Shown here: piece by piece, positions 17,518-26,100 of the stretch
How the letters are laid out: each line of letters opens with the position of its first letter
How positions within the stretch are numbered: position 1 is the first letter of the stretch
From: Trichococcus palustris
Lineage (GTDB): Bacteria; Bacillota; Bacilli; Lactobacillales; Aerococcaceae
DNA: 64,000 nucleotides
Direction: 5' to 3'
Assembly: GCF_900114465.1 (NCBI RefSeq)
Contig: NZ_FOTD01000003.1
Coordinates: 124,001-188,000 of the forward strand
The notes under the pieces: model-generated
The model's input: only the letters and a program-made list of their open reading frames with translations
Databases searched by the model: none
What the model was told of the DNA's origin: nothing
Program-made: the position numbers and the translations under genes

Positions 17518-18600
17518 GTGAGAAAACAAAAATATGTTAGTTTATTAGCATTGGGATTAGGGGTTACTACCATTTTGGCTGCCTGTGGCGGGACTAAGAC
17601 TGCACCATCATCTGCCAGCAGCGCAACAACTGCCGCTACGGATGATAATTTTACCGTCGGAATGGTTACCGACGTCGGCGGTGTCGATGACAAATCATTC
17701 AACCAAAGCGCTTGGGAAGGTTTAGTCGCTTGGGGTGAAGAAAACGGCAAAACAAAAGGCGTGGATGGCTATGACTATATCCAATCAAATGCCGATTCAG
17801 AATTTGTAACAAACTTAAACACTGCTGTAAACAGTAATTTTGATTTGATCATCGGTATTGGTTACAAATTGCAGCCAGCTATGCAAGATGTGGCTAAACA
17901 AAACCCTGATACTAAATTCGCCATTATCGATGCTGTCATCACTGGCGAAAATACAGTTTCTGTGTCGTTCAAAGATAACGAAGCGGCATTCCTTGCAGGT
18001 GTTGCCGCTGCGAAAACAACGAAGACGAACCAAGTCGGTTTCATCGGCGGACAAGAGGGTACCGTTATTGACCGTTTTGAAGCCGGGTTCGTTGCGGGCG
18101 TTAAATCGGTCAATCCTGATGTTGCTGTAAAAGTTGAATATGTAGGTTCATTCGGCGATGCTGCCGGTGGTAAATCAAAAGCAGCAGCGATGTATGCGAG
18201 CGGAATAGACGTGATCTATCAAGCCGCTGGCGACAGCGGGAACGGTGTCTTCTCAGAAGCGAAAGATATCGTAAAAGCTGATCCTTCCAAAGAAATTTGG
18301 GTAATCGGTGTTGACCGCGACCAAACGGAAGAAGGAAAACTGACTTTGGATGACGGCACAGAAAGAAATCTGACGTTGACTTCAACGCTTAAAGGCGTAG
18401 GGGCTGCTACAAAAGATATCGCAACGAAAACAATGAACGGTGAATTCCCTGCCGGCGAAGTGATGACATTCGGGTTAGCCGAAGATGGCGTTAACTTGAC
18501 GGACGGACAACTGACAGATGATGCACTAAAAGCTGTCAACGATGCCAAACAACAAATTTTAGACGGAACCATCACAGTTCCTGAAGCTCCAGAAAAATAA
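17518..18600 (+). CDS. bmpA: BMP family lipoprotein, substrate-binding subunit of nucleoside ABC transporter
   Basis: A 360-residue membrane-anchored binding protein. The signal peptide ends in the lipobox LAAC with lipidated C23. The mature part is a PBP1-type periplasmic-binding fold with the BMP hallmarks VGMVTDVGGVDDKSFNQSAWEG at the start and VIYQAAGDSGNG later. BMP proteins bind purine nucleosides; the Listeria homologue in the same place is TcsA. I start at GTG 17518 because GGAGGG precedes it and the signal peptide begins there. The transporter ATPase and permeases follow after a terminator, so the binding protein can be made in excess. Confidence 0.92.
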   Translation: MRKQKYVSLLALGLGVTTILAACGGTKTAPSSASSATTAATDDNFTVGMVTDVGGVDDKSFNQSAWEGLVAWGEENGKTKGVDGYDYIQSNADSEFVTNLNTAVNSNFDLIIGIGYKLQPAMQDVAKQNPDTKFAIIDAVITGENTVSVSFKDNEAAFLAGVAAAKTTKTNQVGFIGGQEGTVIDRFEAGFVAGVKSVNPDVAVKVEYVGSFGDAAGGKSKAAAMYASGIDVIYQAAGDSGNGVFSEAKDIVKADPSKEIWVIGVDRDQTEEGKLTLDDGTERNLTLTSTLKGVGAATKDIATKTMNGEFPAGEVMTFGLAEDGVNLTDGQLTDDALKAVNDAKQQILDGTITVPEAPEK

Positions 18601-18625
18601 TAAATCAATTGTATTGAATGAGGTG

Positions 18626-18667
18626 AAGCAACTTAATTTCCGGATGGATTTTAAGTTGCTTTTTTTG
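18626..18667 (+). terminator. Intrinsic terminator after bmpA
   Basis: AAGCAACTTAA and TTAAGTTGCTT form the stem, followed by a T run. It separates bmpA from the nup genes, which have their own promoter. Confidence 0.85.
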
Positions 18668-18737
18668 GTGCAGTTCAGTCTCAAATGAGAAATGCAAGCT
18701 ATGTTTAAAAAAAACAAGTTATCAACAAAGCTTTTTT

Positions 18738-18755
18738 CATTTGTGTAAACAAATG
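18738..18755. repeat. 18-base perfect inverted repeat upstream of nupA promoter
   Basis: CATTTGT-GTAA-ACAAATG lies about 25 bases before the predicted -35 box. No T run follows, so it is not a terminator. It could be an activator or repressor site. Confidence 0.4.
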
Positions 18756-18779
18756 TTTTGCAGCGGTGATAAAGAAAAG

Positions 18780-18832
18780 TGGATAGGATATTGGAAATAC
18801 TTTATAATAGGAATGAAATAACGTTATAACGT
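18780..18832 (+). promoter_or_regulatory. Promoter and adjacent palindrome of nupABC
   Basis: TGGATA (18780-18785), 17-base spacer, TATAAT (18803-18808). The perfect palindrome ACGTTATAACGT (18821-18832) starts about six bases after the likely start point, in the same relative position as the palindrome at bmpA. The sequence of the two palindromes differs apart from a shared CTTGTAC nearby. Confidence 0.5.
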
Positions 18833-18906
18833 ACTTGTACTGTATCGTTTCTCATTACTGCATGATGAAATTCATGCTTCAAATATTGGTAAGGAGTGGA
18901 GTCAAC

Positions 18907-20481
18907 ATGACAGAAGAAAACTATGTCATTGAGATGCGTGGTGTTACAAAAGCTTTCGGAAGTTATAAAGCGAATGATGACATCTATCTCAGTTTGAAAA
19001 AGGGCGAAATTCATGCGTTATTGGGTGAAAATGGCGCCGGGAAATCTACCTTGATGAACATCCTCTCAGGATTGTTGGAACCGACCAGCGGCACCATCAA
19101 AGTGAACGGGCAAGAAGTGAGGATAAGTTCTCCGGGAATAGCCGATAAACTTGGAATCGGAATGGTTCATCAGCATTTTATGTTGGTCAAAGACTTCACG
19201 GTAACCGAAAATATCATTTTAGGCAGTGAGCCCAGCAAATGGGGGATCTTGAATAGGAAGGCTGCAAAAAGCGTCATTGAGGGTCTGTCGAACAAATATC
19301 ATTTGGCAGTGGATCCTTCCGCTAAAGTGGAAGATATTACCGTGGGGATGCAGCAACGTGTCGAAATATTGAAAACCTTGTATCGGGGTGCCGACATTTT
19401 AATTTTTGATGAACCGACGGCAGTATTGACCCCTCAAGAAATCGAAGAATTGATGTCCATTCTCAAGGAGATGACAAAAGAGGGCAAATCGATCATTCTG
19501 ATTACCCATAAACTGGACGAAATCAAAGCCGTTGCCGATCGCTGCACCGTTATCCGCAAAGGCAAGAGCATCGGTACTGTAAACGTCAAAGAAACTTCCC
19601 AACAGGAGTTGGCCGATATGATGGTGGGTCGATCGGTGCTGTTCCGAACCGAGAAAAAAGCTGCGGAACCGAAACAAGCTGTTTTGGAAATCGAGAATGT
19701 AACGGTGAAGGAAAGCAGAGGGCTGGAAGCGGTCCGCGGCCTGAATCTAACGGTTCGGGCCGGCGAAATCGTCGGAATCGCAGGGATAGACGGAAATGGG
19801 CAAAGCGAACTCATCCAAGCCATCACCGGATTGAGGAAAGTCGAAAGCGGAACAATCAAGTTGAACGGGGAAGAGATTACAAATCTTGCTCCAAGAAAAA
19901 TTACCGAGTCCGGTTTGGGGCATATTCCTGAAGACAGACAGCGTTTCGGTCTTATCTTGCCGATGCGACTGGATGAAAATATCGCGCTCCAATCTTACTA
20001 TCATGAACCTTTCAGCCGAAATGGTTTCTTGGACGAAACGGCAATCGCGAACCATGCCTTGGAACTCATCAAGGAATTCGATGTCCGCACACAAAGTGAA
20101 AAATCACTTGCGGGATCATTATCCGGCGGGAACCAGCAGAAAGCCATCATTGCCCGTGAAGTGGATCGGGATCCGTCGCTGTTGATTGCAGCACAACCGA
20201 CAAGGGGACTCGATGTAGGTGCGATCGAGTTCATCCACAAACGTCTCATTGAACAACGCGATCATGATAAAGCCGTTCTGTTGATGAGTTTTGAACTGGA
20301 CGAAATTCTGAACCTTTCGGATATCATCGCGGTCATGTATGAAGGCCGGATTGTTGCACAAGTAAGACCTGAAGATACCTCTGAACAGGAGCTGGGTTTG
20401 TTGATGGCTGGCTCTTCGCTTGGAAAAGCCAGGGCAGAATTGGAAAAAAGCAGAGAAGAGGGGGTAAGCAGCCATGAGTAA
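18907..20481 (+). CDS. nupA: Nucleoside ABC transporter, fused ATP-binding protein
   Basis: A 524-residue cytoplasmic subunit made of two ABC domains, the arrangement of ribose/nucleoside (CUT2-like) importers. The first half has a normal Walker A (GENGAGKST), TVGMQQR signature and LIFDEP Walker B. In the second half Walker A is degenerate (GIDGNGQSE), the signature LSGGNQQK is strong, and Walker B reads LIAAQPTRG with Q in place of the catalytic E; this asymmetry is normal for the family. ATG 18907 follows AAGGAGTGGAG. It overlaps the first permease gene by eight bases. Nucleoside specificity is by homology to Bacillus NupO and lactococcal NupA. Confidence 0.92.
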   Translation: MTEENYVIEMRGVTKAFGSYKANDDIYLSLKKGEIHALLGENGAGKSTLMNILSGLLEPTSGTIKVNGQEVRISSPGIADKLGIGMVHQHFMLVKDFTVTENIILGSEPSKWGILNRKAAKSVIEGLSNKYHLAVDPSAKVEDITVGMQQRVEILKTLYRGADILIFDEPTAVLTPQEIEELMSILKEMTKEGKSIILITHKLDEIKAVADRCTVIRKGKSIGTVNVKETSQQELADMMVGRSVLFRTEKKAAEPKQAVLEIENVTVKESRGLEAVRGLNLTVRAGEIVGIAGIDGNGQSELIQAITGLRKVESGTIKLNGEEITNLAPRKITESGLGHIPEDRQRFGLILPMRLDENIALQSYYHEPFSRNGFLDETAIANHALELIKEFDVRTQSEKSLAGSLSGGNQQKAIIAREVDRDPSLLIAAQPTRGLDVGAIEFIHKRLIEQRDHDKAVLLMSFELDEILNLSDIIAVMYEGRIVAQVRPEDTSEQELGLLMAGSSLGKARAELEKSREEGVSSHE

Positions 20482-21547
20482 TCAACAGGGGGACTCACGT
20501 ATCCAATCGATCCTGATTCCATTATTTTCCGTATTGTTGGGTCTGTTAATCGGCGCAATCGTCATGTGGTCTTTTGGCTATGATGCAGTAGCGGGGTATT
20601 CCGCCATGCTGAAAGGGGCGTTCGGATCGCCGTTTTATATCGGTGAGTTATTGAGGGAAGCAACACCGTTGATCTTGGTGGCGTTAGGCTTTGCGGTGGC
20701 GAACACAGCCGGTTTCTTCAACATCGGTGTCGCTGGTCAAACCCTTTTTGGTTGGTTGGCATCCATAAGTATGGCGCAGTTTTTCCCGGATTTACCAAAA
20801 TTTGTTTTATTGCCTTTATGCATTCTGGCCGGTGTGGTTGCAGGAGCCTTGTGGGCAGGCATCGCCGGTGTTTTGAGAGCCTATTTCAATACCAGCGAGG
20901 TTATTGTGACAATCATGTTGAATCATACAGCCTTATACATAAATAACCATATCGTCAGAAATGTATTGACGGATTCAGGAGATGCCACTGCCAGGATCAC
21001 GGAGAACGCCAGCTTGCGGATCCCGTTTCTGTCCGAGTTGACGAGGAACTCAACGTTGCATGCCGGGATTTTCATCGCCTTGTTCATGATTTTCGTTGTT
21101 TGGATACTGATGAAGAAAACAACCTATGGCTTTGAATTCCGTTCTGTCGGGTTGAATCCCGATGCAGCTGATTATGCAGGGATGAACGCGAAGAAAAACA
21201 TCATTTTAGCTATGTTGATCAGTGGAGGACTTGCTGGTCTTGGTGGGGCGATGGAAGGACTAGGGAATTTCCAAAACATGTTTGTGCAAGGAGCGATGCC
21301 AGCCGTCGGTTTTGATGGTATGGCGGTAGCCCTGTTGGGCAGCGGAAGTCCGCTGGGCATTTTGTTTGCTTCACTCCTGTTCAGTACATTGAAAATAGGC
21401 GGAACCAGCATGCCATTGATGTCCGGTGTTCCGGTCGAGATTGTGGATATTGTGATTGCTTCCATCATCTTCTTTGTAGGCGCCAGCTATATCATCCGTC
21501 TTTTATTAACGAAAATCTCTAAAATGAACAAGAAGGAGGCGGTATAA
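20474..21547 (+). CDS. nupB: Nucleoside ABC transporter permease 1
   Basis: A 357-residue membrane subunit with about nine to ten hydrophobic segments, of the BPD_transp_2 type used by ribose and nucleoside importers. The loop GLNPDAADYAGMNAKKNI followed by SGGLAGLGGAMEGLG is the family's ATPase-contact region. Its start overlaps the ATPase gene, and the second permease starts two bases after its stop, which indicates translational coupling. It matches Bacillus NupP-type proteins in length and order. Confidence 0.92.
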   Translation: MSNQQGDSRIQSILIPLFSVLLGLLIGAIVMWSFGYDAVAGYSAMLKGAFGSPFYIGELLREATPLILVALGFAVANTAGFFNIGVAGQTLFGWLASISMAQFFPDLPKFVLLPLCILAGVVAGALWAGIAGVLRAYFNTSEVIVTIMLNHTALYINNHIVRNVLTDSGDATARITENASLRIPFLSELTRNSTLHAGIFIALFMIFVVWILMKKTTYGFEFRSVGLNPDAADYAGMNAKKNIILAMLISGGLAGLGGAMEGLGNFQNMFVQGAMPAVGFDGMAVALLGSGSPLGILFASLLFSTLKIGGTSMPLMSGVPVEIVDIVIASIIFFVGASYIIRLLLTKISKMNKKEAV

Positions 21548-21548
21548 G

Positions 21549-22508
21549 ATGGACATGATCTCAATCCTTTCGATTATCGTATCATCCGCATTGATTTATT
21601 CGGCTCCCTTGATCTTCACCGGCTTGGGCGGCACCTTTTCGGAACGCGGCGGTATCGTCAATGTCGGTCTGGAAGGTACCATGGTGATGGGCGCATTCGC
21701 TGCCATCGTCTTCAATTTAAGTAATGCAGACAACCTGGGGAAAATGACGCCATGGATCGCCTTATTGGTTGCGGGAGTGGTGGGAATCTTATTCTCGATC
21801 ATCCACGCCATAGCCACGGTTAACCTAAGGGCGAACCACATCGTTTCCGGTACGGTAATGAACATGCTTGCACCGGCTTTGGCGGTCTTCTTGACGAAAG
21901 TCCTTTACGAAGGCAAAGGGCAGACAGCTTTTGTCGTACAAAATTTCGGCAAAACCAGTTTCCCTATTCTGAAGGATATACCGGTCATCGGTAAAATATT
22001 CTTTACGAATACATCAGCGCCGGCTTATGTGGCGATCCTGACGGCAGTCGTATGTTACTTGATCATTTTCAAGACAACTTTCGGCTTGCGTCTCCGCTCG
22101 GTGGGTGAGCACCCGCAAGCGGCGGATACTTTGGGCATCAATGTATACGCCATGCGCTATGCAGGTGTTTTGATTTCCGGCTTCTTAGGCGGCGTCGGCG
22201 GGGCTGTTGTTTCCCAATCGATCAGCTTGAATTTCTCGGGATCGACCATCGCCGGACAAGGATTCATCGCGATGGCAGCCATGATCTTCGGCAAATGGAA
22301 TCCGGTAGGCGTGATGGGAGCAGCCATTTTCTTCGGATTTGCACAAAGCTTAGGGGTTATCGGAAGCTACATTCCGATCATCCAAAATATACCGTCAGTT
22401 TATCTGCAGATTGCGCCCTATATCATCACAATCATCGTTTTGGTGGGCTTCATCGGCAAATCGCAAGGTCCGGCAGCGAACGGGACAACCTATATCAAAT
22501 CAAAATAG
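21549..22508 (+). CDS. nupC: Nucleoside ABC transporter permease 2
   Basis: This 319-residue partner permease has about eight to nine membrane segments and the family signatures FSERGGIVNVGLEGTMVMGA near the start and VGEHPQAADTLGINV with SGFLGGVGGAVVSQS in the coupling region. It completes the BmpA-NupABC importer: lipoprotein binding subunit, fused ATPase and two permeases. A strong terminator follows at 22562-22598. Confidence 0.92.
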   Translation: MDMISILSIIVSSALIYSAPLIFTGLGGTFSERGGIVNVGLEGTMVMGAFAAIVFNLSNADNLGKMTPWIALLVAGVVGILFSIIHAIATVNLRANHIVSGTVMNMLAPALAVFLTKVLYEGKGQTAFVVQNFGKTSFPILKDIPVIGKIFFTNTSAPAYVAILTAVVCYLIIFKTTFGLRLRSVGEHPQAADTLGINVYAMRYAGVLISGFLGGVGGAVVSQSISLNFSGSTIAGQGFIAMAAMIFGKWNPVGVMGAAIFFGFAQSLGVIGSYIPIIQNIPSVYLQIAPYIITIIVLVGFIGKSQGPAANGTTYIKSK

Positions 22509-22561
22509 CCTTTAAAGAAACAGACCCCAGGACGTATGCTATCTTGAAATTGCAGTGAAAG

Positions 22562-22598
22562 AAAAAGAAGCCGGGACGAAGGTCCGGGCTTCTTTTTA
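22562..22598 (+). terminator. Intrinsic terminator after nupABC
   Basis: AAAAAGAAGCC and GGGCTTCTTTTT enclose a GGGAC/GGTCC inner stem; a T run ends the hairpin. Confidence 0.9.
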
Positions 22599-22658
22599 GA
22601 TATATGACATTATTTCCGCTGATAAGGGAAAATAGCGTGCTTGTCAGGGCTAGGTTAA

Positions 22659-22687
22659 TTGAAAAAAGAGTGCACATGGAGTATAGT
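22659..22687 (+). promoter_or_regulatory. Promoter of the ymfF-ymfH-ymfI unit
   Basis: TTGAAA (22659-22664), 17-base spacer, TATAGT (22682-22687), 45 bases before the ymfF start. Confidence 0.6.
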
Positions 22688-22731
22688 TTTAAATTATCGG
22701 CAAATAAATCAGAATACAGGACGTGAAATGG

Positions 22732-24000
22732 ATGCAATATACTATTCAACCAGGTGTGACGGTCTATATCGAACCATCGGATAAATACAAGACAGTCATG
22801 ATTCAATACAAATTCAGAACACAGTTCGACGCCAAATCGGCAACGGAGCGTTCATTATTGAATAATATGCTTGAAACAAACAGCAAAGACTATCCGACGC
22901 AAAATGAGATGGACTTAAAGATGGCCAGCCTCTACGGAGCGTCTTTAAATACGCAATCGCAAAGGTTCGGTAAGCAGCATGTGGTAACAATGAGCTTGAC
23001 TATCGTGAACGACAAATTCATCGGCGGGGATGACACGCTGCTTGAAGAATCATTCGGGTTTCTTCATGACATCATTTATCATCCGAATGCAGAAAATGGC
23101 GCCTTCCATGAGAAGACTTTTCTGAGGGAAAAGGAAAACCTGAAAAACTATTTTGAGTCCCTTATCGAAGATAAGTCGGCTTACTCCCGTTCGCGTTTGA
23201 ATCAGCTGCTGTTTGCGGGCACGGATCAAGCCTATCAAGGGATTGGTGATGAGATTTTTCTGGAGGCGATCACTCCTGAGAGCCTGTACCAACGTTATCT
23301 GGAAATGATCGATACCAACCAAATCGACATTTTGGTTTCTGGTGACATTTCTGCCGAACGGGTCCTGCATATCCTCGAGCAGCAGGGCCATACTCCGAGA
23401 AAACCTGTAGCGAAAGACGTATTCTATTTGCGTGCAACAACGCCGTCAGCGGCTTCCGAAAGCGAAGAACAGGATGTCAACCAAGGGAAATTATTTTTCG
23501 GCTTCTCATCCCCTGTCTTCTATATGAATGAACATTATTTTGCGGGTTTGGTATTCGATGGGCTGTTCGGCGGATTTCCGCATTCCAAACTATTCCAGAA
23601 TGTCAGGGAAAAAGAGAGTCTGGCCTATACAGCTTCAAGCGCCCTGGACTTTCTGAGGGGCGTCATGATCGTCGGGACCGGTATCGAATTCGAAAAGCGG
23701 GACCAAGTGGAAGAAATCGTATTGGCTCAGCTGGCCGATATGCAAGCCGGAGATTTTTCGGATGAATTGATCGTACAGACCCAAAATATGCTGATCAATC
23801 ATTATAAACAAAACGATGATTACCAAAGCAGAAGTTTGGCTAAGCAATATCAAGATTTGTTGATTGTAGGGCAAGCATTATCCCAAGAGGAATGGATTTC
23901 CGCTCTCAAAGCCGTGACGAAGGAACAAATCATCGAAGTTGCGAATAAAATGATATTACAGGCTGTATTTTTCTTGAAAGGCGATGCTGCAGATGAATAA
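22732..24000 (+). CDS. ymfF: M16-family peptidase-like protein, non-catalytic subunit type (YmfF)
   Basis: A 422-residue protein with the two-lobe M16 (insulinase/MPP) fold but no HxxEH zinc site in its N-terminal lobe, where the sequence reads NNMLETNSKDYPTQNEMDLK. It therefore resembles the inactive half of heteromeric M16 peptidases. The catalytic partner, YmfH, overlaps its 3' end by eight bases, so the two are likely made together and form a complex. I prefer the ATG at 22732 (AGGA ten bases upstream); a GTG at 22723 is only two bases from that site. Substrates are unknown. Confidence 0.85.
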   Translation: MQYTIQPGVTVYIEPSDKYKTVMIQYKFRTQFDAKSATERSLLNNMLETNSKDYPTQNEMDLKMASLYGASLNTQSQRFGKQHVVTMSLTIVNDKFIGGDDTLLEESFGFLHDIIYHPNAENGAFHEKTFLREKENLKNYFESLIEDKSAYSRSRLNQLLFAGTDQAYQGIGDEIFLEAITPESLYQRYLEMIDTNQIDILVSGDISAERVLHILEQQGHTPRKPVAKDVFYLRATTPSAASESEEQDVNQGKLFFGFSSPVFYMNEHYFAGLVFDGLFGGFPHSKLFQNVREKESLAYTASSALDFLRGVMIVGTGIEFEKRDQVEEIVLAQLADMQAGDFSDELIVQTQNMLINHYKQNDDYQSRSLAKQYQDLLIVGQALSQEEWISALKAVTKEQIIEVANKMILQAVFFLKGDAADE

Positions 24001-25288
24001 AGTATATTACGAAGCTCTGAACGAAACGGTTTACACTGAGGTGTTGGAGAATGGCTTGACGGTCATCCTTATCCCAAAAATGAATTATTCAAAGACCTAT
24101 GGCATTTTTACGACGAATTTCGGCTCGATCGACAATCAGTTCGTACCGATCAATGGGGATGAAGAAATAAAGATCCCGGATGGGATTGCCCATTTCCTGG
24201 AACATAAACTGTTTGAAGGGGAAGAACATGATGCATTCGAAGACTTCGCGAAATACGGCGCTTCAGCGAATGCCTTCACATCGTTCACCCGCACCAGTTA
24301 CCTGTTTTCGGCTACGGATAACATAAAAGAAAACACAACCAGCCTGCTTGATTTTGTGCAGGATCCGCATTTTACGCCGGAAGGCACCGAAAAGGAAAAA
24401 GGCATCATTTCGCAAGAAATCCGGATGTATGACGACAATCCGGGATGGCAGCTATTCTATGGGTTATTAAGGAACCTGTATCCGCAACATCCGCTCTCGG
24501 TGGATATTGCGGGTACCGTCGAAAGCATCCAAGCGATCACGCCGGAACTGCTGCAAACCTGCTATGATACTTTTTATCATCCGTCCAATATGAACCTCCT
24601 TCTCATCGGTCATTTTGAGGTCGAAGAAATGAGTGCGCTCATCAAAGACAACCAGGGCAGCAAGCAATTCTTGCCCGCCAAACAGATCCTGCGCAGGCTG
24701 CCTGAGGAGTTGGCTGCAGACATCATTGCCTATAAAGAAACGGAAATGGATGTATTGCGTCCGAAGGTCATGCTCGGTGTAAAAGGCATGGAGCTGGGGT
24801 TAACCGGAAATGAAGCGGAAAAATTCAAAATCGAGGGGAATCTGTTGTTGGAGTTGCTGTTCGGCAGAGGCTCGAAGAATTTCATCGCGCTCTATGACAG
24901 CGGACTGATCGATGACAGCTATGGCTATTCGTTCAGTTTTGACCGCTCATTCCATTTCATGGCAATCGAGTCGGATACCGCTGAACCAAAAGTATTGGAA
25001 GAAAAAATCAAACACATTCTCTTGAACTGGCAATCGGACGGCAATCTGACTTCCGAAAAACTGGAGTTGCTGAAGAGAAGCATGATCGGCGAACAACTGC
25101 AGGCGTTCAATTCCTTGGAATACATCGCCAACCATTATAGCTCCATGATTTTTTCGGGGGCAGAACTCTTTGAAATTGTCCCGATCATCGAAAAAATAAC
25201 GATGGAGGATATCAGCCGTTTTGCTGAGAGCTACATCGACGAAAAAAGGATGAGCACGTATGTCATCGTTCCGAAGAAGGTGAAATAG
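23993..25288 (+). CDS. ymfH: M16-family zinc metallopeptidase (YmfH)
   Basis: A 431-residue M16 peptidase with the zinc motif HFLEHKLFEG (the inverted HxxEH) in the first 75 residues and the downstream glutamate region (EKEKGIISQEIRMY) expected for the third ligand. It overlaps ymfF and is followed two bases later by ymfI. ATG 23993 is better placed than an ATG three codons upstream that sits too close to the AAAGG ribosome site. In Listeria and Bacillus the same pair precedes ymfI, rodZ-like ymfM and pgsA. The natural substrate is not known. Confidence 0.88.
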   Translation: MNKVYYEALNETVYTEVLENGLTVILIPKMNYSKTYGIFTTNFGSIDNQFVPINGDEEIKIPDGIAHFLEHKLFEGEEHDAFEDFAKYGASANAFTSFTRTSYLFSATDNIKENTTSLLDFVQDPHFTPEGTEKEKGIISQEIRMYDDNPGWQLFYGLLRNLYPQHPLSVDIAGTVESIQAITPELLQTCYDTFYHPSNMNLLLIGHFEVEEMSALIKDNQGSKQFLPAKQILRRLPEELAADIIAYKETEMDVLRPKVMLGVKGMELGLTGNEAEKFKIEGNLLLELLFGRGSKNFIALYDSGLIDDSYGYSFSFDRSFHFMAIESDTAEPKVLEEKIKHILLNWQSDGNLTSEKLELLKRSMIGEQLQAFNSLEYIANHYSSMIFSGAELFEIVPIIEKITMEDISRFAESYIDEKRMSTYVIVPKKVK

Positions 25289-25289
25289 T

Positions 25290-26015
25290 TTGAAGGCCGC
25301 ATTGTTGACAGGGGCATCCGGGGATATCGGCTCAGCCATCGCGAGGGATTTAGCCGCGGATGGTTGGTCCCTCTATCTGCACTATTTCGCCAATCAGGAA
25401 AAAGTGGAAAAACTTATCCAGGAACTGCTGCGGGCTTATCCGCAGCAGGAATTTTATCCCTTGCAAATGAACTTGACGGATGAAGCGGAGATGGAAAAAA
25501 TCGCAGCGCAAATTTTCTCGCTGCAGGCCATCGTGTTTGCGCATGGTACAACCGAATACGGGTTGCTGCAGCATGTCCATTCAAGGGAAATGGATGATCT
25601 ATGGGGAATGCACGTAAAGATGCCGATATTGATCATCCAAGCGTTTCAGGATAAAATCAGCCGTTCGGAAAATGGGCGCATCGTGTTCATCAGCTCCGTC
25701 TATGGAGCAGTCGGCAGCGGCTTGGAGGTTCTTTACAGCACCGTCAAAGGGGCGCAGATCGCTTTTGTGAAAGCCTACAGCAAAGAGGTGGCTTATACGG
25801 GGGTTACCGTTAATGCTGTTTGCCCCGGGGCGATCGACACCAAAATGAATGAGCATCTGACAGGTGAAGAGAAGGCGGAGTTGATGGATGAAATCCCTGT
25901 CGGCAGATTGGGGAATCCTGCGGAAGTCAGCTTTTGGGTTGCCCAGTTGCTGAAAACGGAAAGCAGCTATCTGACTGGACAAGCCATCTATGTGACAGGT
26001 GGCTGGCTGAAATAA
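25290..26015 (+). CDS. ymfI: Short-chain dehydrogenase/reductase (YmfI)
   Basis: A 241-residue Rossmann-fold oxidoreductase. The cofactor motif TGASGDIG lies at residues 7-14. The catalytic elements follow: a serine in FISSVYG and the YxxxK motif YSTVK. The C-terminal GNPAEVSFWVAQLL...YLTGQAIYVTGGWL is typical of FabG-like members. The start is TTG two bases after ymfH, with GAAGAAGGTG in the end of ymfH as ribosome site. FabG-like 3-oxoacyl-ACP reductase is the nearest named function, but the substrate cannot be read from sequence. Confidence 0.87.
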   Translation: MKAALLTGASGDIGSAIARDLAADGWSLYLHYFANQEKVEKLIQELLRAYPQQEFYPLQMNLTDEAEMEKIAAQIFSLQAIVFAHGTTEYGLLQHVHSREMDDLWGMHVKMPILIIQAFQDKISRSENGRIVFISSVYGAVGSGLEVLYSTVKGAQIAFVKAYSKEVAYTGVTVNAVCPGAIDTKMNEHLTGEEKAELMDEIPVGRLGNPAEVSFWVAQLLKTESSYLTGQAIYVTGGWLK

Positions 26016-26050
26016 ATAGAGATTATGCGCATTGCCGCAAAAAATTATGA

Positions 26051-26056
26051 TATAAT
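26051..26056 (+). promoter_or_regulatory. Extended -10 before rodZ-like gene
   Basis: TGA-TATAAT forms an extended -10 element 45 bases before the rodZ-like start. No canonical -35 is evident. Confidence 0.5.
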
Positions 26057-26100
26057 ACTTCTGGTAACTTTGAAAAAGTGAAGTGAAGGCAGGTGATGAA

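Noticed and set aside
18738-18755. Rex or cre operator identity for the CATTTGT/ACAAATG repeat
   Set aside because: It lacks the TTGTGA...TCACAA arms of Rex sites and the CG centre of cre, so I left the binding factor unnamed.
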